Of a stretch of DNA of 50,351 bases, positions 45,445 through 50,351 are shown one piece after another. Positions within the stretch are counted from its first letter, which is position 1. Each line of letters starts with the position of its first letter. The notes beneath the pieces were generated by a model. That model made no database searches. It worked only from the letters and a program-made list of their open reading frames with translations, and was not told the DNA's origin. The position numbers and the translations under genes are program-made. This DNA comes from Collinsella sp. (lineage in GTDB: Bacteria > Actinomycetota > Coriobacteriia > Coriobacteriales > Coriobacteriaceae). The stretch lies in the NCBI GenBank assembly GCA_019424965.1, contig JAHYYL010000014.1:1-50351 (forward strand). The letters are read 5' to 3'.

Positions 45445-46590
45445 ATGCCCTGTAATCAATTCCCGTCGACCCAGCGCCGTAAAGCGTGGGTCCGCATCAC
45501 GATCCTATTCGCGCTCGTCGCCCTAGCGGTCACCGCACTTCCCACGGCGTCGTTCGCCGGCACAGACACCGCAGGCAACGTACTTGCGACCGACAATGAC
45601 GCCAATTCGTCCGGCGTCGAAGGTGACCTGTACTGGGCAGGTCAGGCCCTCAACTTGGACGATGCGTCCATCGGCCGCGACATAATTGCAGCAGGCGAGA
45701 GCCTCTCCATCCGCGACTGCACGGTGGGCGGCGCCGTCCGCTTGGCGGCGCGCACCATCGACATTGCCAAGACTACGGTTGATGGCAGCGTGACCGTTGC
45801 CGGCCAGCATGTCGTGCTCAATTCCGACAGCACCGCCAACTGTTTCTATGCGATAGGCGAGACGGTTGCCCTGCGCGGCTCTACCAAGTCGGCAGCGCTC
45901 GCGGGCGATACGGTGACCATCGATGGCACCGTCGAGGGCGATGTCGAGGTTTGGGCCGACAAGCTCATCCTGGGCAAGAACGCCCACATCACCGGCACCG
46001 TGAACGCGCACGTCTCCGAGGACCCCGAGCGCGCCGCGGGAGCCGAGGTCGGTGCCCTCAAGATCGACCGCACCGAAAACGAGGATACTTCCACCGTTAA
46101 CGATGTCATCGGCGGCATCGTCGCCGCGGCACTCTCGACCTGCTTTGTCGCTCTGCTGCTCGAGCTCGTCTTTCCGCGTGCGACTGCCAGCGCCGCCGGT
46201 ATGCTCCACCAGCATCCCGCGCCCCTGTGGGTGAGCGGTCTTCTGGGTACGATTGCTGTCGCCCCCGCCGTCCTACTGCTGATTATCTCTATCGCTGGCC
46301 TGTCGCTTGCCGGAGCCCTCTTGTGCGGCGTTATCGGCATCGCATTGGTGTCGAGTGCCTTTGCGGGGTGCGCAATCGCCCGCATGGTCGGACACAACCA
46401 GAACCGCTACGCCATGGCAGCCGTGGGCGGTATCGCCGCGGGCGTGCTTACGGCAATCCCCCTCGTAGGCGATTTCATCAGCGGCGTGGCCTTTGTCTTC
46501 ACGCTCGGCTACGTTATCCAGATCATCTGGCGCAACGCCCACCTCAAGTCGCAACAGCCGGCTAATACGCCGGAACTCCCCACCGCTTAG
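45445..46590 (+). CDS. Polymer-forming (bactofilin-like) secreted/membrane protein
   Basis: 381 residues from ATG 45445 (GAAGGA upstream). A signal or anchor helix sits at about 16-38 (ITILFALVALAVTALPTASFA). Residues 50-205 are a repetitive beta-helix like bactofilins, with short rungs such as IGRDIIAAGESLSI, VDGSVTVAGQHVVL and TIDGTVEGDVEV. From about 225 there are several membrane helices (GIVAAALSTCFVALLLELVF to FISGVAFVFTLGYVIQII). This layout resembles polymer-forming cytoskeletal family proteins. The role is unknown, possibly an envelope scaffold. Confidence 0.75.
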   Translation: MPCNQFPSTQRRKAWVRITILFALVALAVTALPTASFAGTDTAGNVLATDNDANSSGVEGDLYWAGQALNLDDASIGRDIIAAGESLSIRDCTVGGAVRLAARTIDIAKTTVDGSVTVAGQHVVLNSDSTANCFYAIGETVALRGSTKSAALAGDTVTIDGTVEGDVEVWADKLILGKNAHITGTVNAHVSEDPERAAGAEVGALKIDRTENEDTSTVNDVIGGIVAAALSTCFVALLLELVFPRATASAAGMLHQHPAPLWVSGLLGTIAVAPAVLLLIISIAGLSLAGALLCGVIGIALVSSAFAGCAIARMVGHNQNRYAMAAVGGIAAGVLTAIPLVGDFISGVAFVFTLGYVIQIIWRNAHLKSQQPANTPELPTA

Positions 46591-46596
46591 CCGCCA

Positions 46597-46631
46597 ACCA
46601 CCACAAGGGGGACAGGCACCTTTGTGGTGGT
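46597..46631. repeat. Third copy of the ACCACCACAA palindrome
   Basis: ACCACCACAA (46597-46606) pairs perfectly with TTGTGGTGGT (46622-46631). The loop and right arm contain GACAGGCACCTTTGTGGTGG, the word also found at 2383-2426 and 2716-2760. Confidence 0.75.
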
Positions 46632-46658
46632 GCAAACGAACCTGTTCCCCTTGGACCA

Positions 46659-46692
46659 AAAAGGGCGCCGACCATTGCGGTCGACGCCCTTT
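46659..46692. terminator. Bidirectional terminator between converging genes
   Basis: AAAGGGCG pairs with CGCCCTTT and inner CGACC with GGTCG, with one mismatch between them. T-runs lie on both sides (TTTCTT on plus, TTTTT on minus). It serves the bactofilin-like gene and typA. Confidence 0.85.
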
Positions 46693-46719
46693 CTTGTTAG
46701 TCGCTATAAAGCCCAGCGC

Positions 46720-48558
<1,839 letters not shown>

Positions 48559-48675
48559 GTAGTTCCCCTATCTTCTATCCATATACAAACGGCACGCGTA
48601 TGCGGCCCGCCCAGCGATACAACGCTCAGCGGGAATATTGAGCCTTTTACCGAAAACTCGTTTATTTTAGCGATT

Positions 48676-49125
48676 TTAGATGAGAGGGGTTTCCTCACCT
48701 GCAGGTTCAGGGTCGCTCCACATAAAACCATCGCCGGCACCCATGCCCTCATACAGCACATATGCCGAAAAACCGCTCTCGAGCGTCGTCTCAAAGAAAC
48801 TCACAAGCAGGGCGTCATGGTAGCCGCCATCAATTTCGACACAACCGGTGTAGCCGATGGCGTAACGGGCGATGCGACCCAGGCCCTCGTCCTTAAGGCC
48901 CATCTTGTGCTCGGAGATAAAGTTGGTGGCAGCCTCGAGGCATGCCTCCTCGCCGTCCTCGTCGAGTGCCGCCAGATAGCGGTTGGACGCGGCGTCTTCG
49001 ATCGCAACGACAACACCGGGGTTCTCACCAGCGGCCAGGTCGTCTAAAAATGCCCCGATGAGGTCGCACACCATGGCGTCGAGCTCGGCGGAGACGTTTC
49101 CGGCGTCCTGCATATCCTGTGCCAT
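48676..49125 (-). CDS. Small acidic protein of unknown function
   Basis: 149 residues, acidic, with no signal or membrane segment. It has a helical N-terminus (LDAMVCDLIGAFLDDLAAGE), then GVVVAIEDAASNRYLAALDE and YTGCVEIDGGYHDALLVSFF. The ATG follows GGAAGG. I recognise no family. Codon use and spacing look like a real gene. It follows the membrane gene at 49156 by 30 nt and may be in one unit with it and the nuclease-like gene. Confidence 0.7.
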   Translation of the reverse strand: MAQDMQDAGNVSAELDAMVCDLIGAFLDDLAAGENPGVVVAIEDAASNRYLAALDEDGEEACLEAATNFISEHKMGLKDEGLGRIARYAIGYTGCVEIDGGYHDALLVSFFETTLESGFSAYVLYEGMGAGDGFMWSDPEPAGEETPLI

Positions 49126-49155
49126 TTTTAGACCTTCCCATCGAGTCCGGCGTCG

Positions 49156-49545
49156 TTACATCTCTTGTGCCTCGGCAGCGATCTCGGCGGCGGCGTCGCG
49201 GGCACGCATCATATCGGCGGCGCGCTTATCGAGTACCTTGATCTGGTTGGTCAGCATCACGGCATCGACCACGCCCCAGATGACCAAGCCCGTCGAAATC
49301 GAAAACCCAAGCGCACCAACTGTACCACGAAGGCGCGAGGAGATTGCCGCGACAAGTGCGGAGACGGCAACCATCTTGATAAAGGAGGCACGGCGCTCGC
49401 GAAGCGTACGGGCCTGCGTCACATAGGCGATGCGTGCGGCCTCGGATGCCTCCGAGCGCATCTGGGCCTCGCGGGCAATGGCGGCGGCTTCGGCTGAAAC
49501 GCCGCGACCCATCAGTGCACACTCCGTCTCATGGCTACTCGTCAT
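49156..49545 (-). CDS. Small membrane protein of unknown function
   Basis: 129 residues. An alanine-rich helical N-terminus (SAEAAAIAREAQMRSEASEA) leads to two hydrophobic segments (KMVAVSALVAAISSRL and GALGFSISTGLVIWGVVDAV). The ATG at 49545 directly follows the upstream stop (TAAATG), so it is coupled but has no own site. An ATG 11 codons in (49512) with GGAG upstream is an alternative start. No family recognised. Confidence 0.7.
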   Translation of the reverse strand: MTSSHETECALMGRGVSAEAAAIAREAQMRSEASEAARIAYVTQARTLRERRASFIKMVAVSALVAAISSRLRGTVGALGFSISTGLVIWGVVDAVMLTNQIKVLDKRAADMMRARDAAAEIAAEAQEM

Positions 49546-50046
49546 TTAAAAATCATCGGGCGAGAGCGTATGGACGAACTCGTCGAACTTCTCAAATTCC
49601 TGCTCGTCATCGACTTCCTCGGCAACCGGAGAGACGGTCCCCAGGCGGTTCATGATGTCGTCCTCAACAAACATGGGAGCATTGCTGCGCACGGCGAGGG
49701 CGATGGCATCGCTCGGACGCGCATCGATCCTATGCTCGTTGCTGTCGGCCAAAACAACGACCGTCGCATAGAACACGGGAGGCTCGGCACGGACAATCTC
49801 GATGCGCTCGAGTTTTGCATCCAGGGCATCAAGCGTGTCGAGCAGCAGGTCATGGGCGATCGGGCGCTCGGCACGACCGCTGTCGATACCGCGGCTAATA
49901 GCCGCAGCCTCAAACGAACCAGTTTGGATAGAAAGGGAGCGCAGCGGCGCAGGGGAGTCCGATTTGCTGCAGCGCTCGCGAAGTACGATAAGCGATGGCA
50001 CGGGACCGGCGGCCATGACGATGGTCTCTATGTCGACACGAACCAT
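49546..50046 (-). CDS. Bifunctional nuclease (BFN/DUF151) family protein
   Basis: 166 residues from ATG 50046 (GGAGGT upstream). BFN domain features: HDLLLDTLDALDAKLERIEI, FYATVVVLADSN and RIDARPSDAIALAVRSNAPM, the last being the conserved core. The C-terminal tail is acidic (EEVDDEQEFEKFDEF). Plant relatives have DNase and RNase activity; bacterial function is less certain. It is common in Actinobacteria. It is first in a unit with two small unknown genes. Confidence 0.88.
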   Translation of the reverse strand: MVRVDIETIVMAAGPVPSLIVLRERCSKSDSPAPLRSLSIQTGSFEAAAISRGIDSGRAERPIAHDLLLDTLDALDAKLERIEIVRAEPPVFYATVVVLADSNEHRIDARPSDAIALAVRSNAPMFVEDDIMNRLGTVSPVAEEVDDEQEFEKFDEFVHTLSPDDF

Positions 50047-50161
50047 GGAACACCTCCGGTACGTAGCGGTTAACACGCGGCGCCTTCGCCGCATTGAATA
50101 GCTATACTACCCAATCTTTCGCACAGCACACAAAACCAAAATGAGTTTTATCACACACAAG

Positions 50162-50191
50162 AAAAAAGCCCCGAGGCCATGCCTCGAGGCT
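50162..50191 (-). terminator. Terminator of the tRNA-Ala/tRNA-Ile unit
   Basis: An 11-bp stem with one mismatch (50167-50177 with 50181-50191) is followed on the minus strand by TTTTTTC, 15 nt after tRNA-Ile. Confidence 0.9.
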
Positions 50192-50205
50192 CTTCACAGT
50201 TTTGA

Positions 50206-50282
50206 TGGTGGACCTGACAAGATTCGAACTTGTGACCTCCCGGTTATCAGCCGGACGCTCTAACCAACTGAGCTACAGGTCC
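50206..50282 (-). tRNA. tRNA-Ile (GAT)
   Basis: 77 nt including CCA. The acceptor GGACCTG pairs with CAGGTCC. The anticodon loop CTGATAA reads GAT (codon AUC). The T-loop TTCGAAT is intact. Confidence 0.95.
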
Positions 50283-50286
50283 ATCA

Positions 50287-50351
50287 TGGTGGAGGTTAGG
50301 GGGATCGAACCCCTGACCTCAGGCTTGCAAAGCCCGCGCTCTCCCAGCTGA
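50287..50351 (-). tRNA. tRNA-Ala (TGC), cut by the window end
   Basis: The 3' 65 nt including CCA are present. The anticodon loop TTTGCAA reads TGC (codon GCA). It lies 4 nt before tRNA-Ile on the same strand. The order Ala then Ile and the close spacing show it is not an rRNA-spacer pair. Confidence 0.92.

Noticed and set aside
50206..50351. rRNA operon spacer tRNAs
   Set aside because: The order is Ala then Ile with a 4-nt gap and a terminator directly after; no rRNA sequence is seen.

Overview
The window reads as chromosome from a high-G+C anaerobic gut actinobacterium of class Coriobacteriia, most like Collinsella. This is inferred from codon use, the NfnAB-like pair, the mannose-family PTS, the class B sortase with an IPNTG-anchored glycosidase, and the intergenic palindromes. 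No 16S rRNA is present, so the assignment is not proven. Coding density is high and most genes lie on the minus strand.

Layout. 1-2.4 kb: plus-strand electron-bifurcating NfnAB-like pair. 2.4-3.4 kb: tandem palindromes, then a cytidylate-kinase-like gene. 3.5-6.6 kb: polar amino-acid ABC importer (ATPase, binding lipoprotein, two permeases). 6.6-9.3 kb: repeat-rich spacer, YqeY-like protein, PrsA-type foldase, solo PTS EIIA. 9.3-13 kb: purF-purM-purN. 13.2-14.5 kb: membrane protein. 14.5-16.6 kb: purE, class B sortase, MoaE-like protein. 16.8-23.2 kb: a 2137-residue wall-anchored GH31 glycosidase. 23.7-28.6 kb: MarR regulator, small membrane protein, complete mannose-family PTS (IIA-IIB-IIC-IID) and a divergent GntR/UTRA regulator. 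28.8-33.6 kb: carAB. 33.8-38.7 kb: ABC exporter with a partner protein, Nudix hydrolase, purD. 38.9-43.5 kb: purA, dnaB, rplI, rpsR, ssb, rpsF. 44-46.6 kb: two tRNA-Ser genes, a decayed inverted tRNA-Ser copy, a TRIC-like channel and a bactofilin-like membrane protein. 46.7-50.4 kb: typA, two small unknown proteins, a bifunctional-nuclease-family protein, tRNA-Ile and part of tRNA-Ala.

Two themes connect the genes. One is nucleotide supply: purF, purM, purN, purE, purD, purA and carAB are all here but split into separate units among unrelated genes. The other is surface glycan use: sortase, GH31 enzyme, PTS and regulators lie within about 13 kb and could form a release-and-import route for a host glycan sugar. 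That link is an inference.

The most unusual content is non-coding. (a) A 150-bp element occurs twice (6781-6930 minus, 36546-36694 plus) with invariant blocks, while its main stem differs in sequence but still pairs. (b) A 44-bp hairpin with an identical 16-nt loop occurs twice (23496-23541 and 28741-28784) with two compensatory stem changes; the second copy sits inside a 139-bp nested palindrome that includes the last codons of carB. (c) Three tandem 80-bp palindromic units lie at 2445-2660. (d) There is a perfect 29-bp inverted repeat at 6694-6761. (e) Direct repeats bracket the solo EIIA gene. These look like families of small structured repeats. I found no CRISPR array, phage, insertion sequence or transposase.
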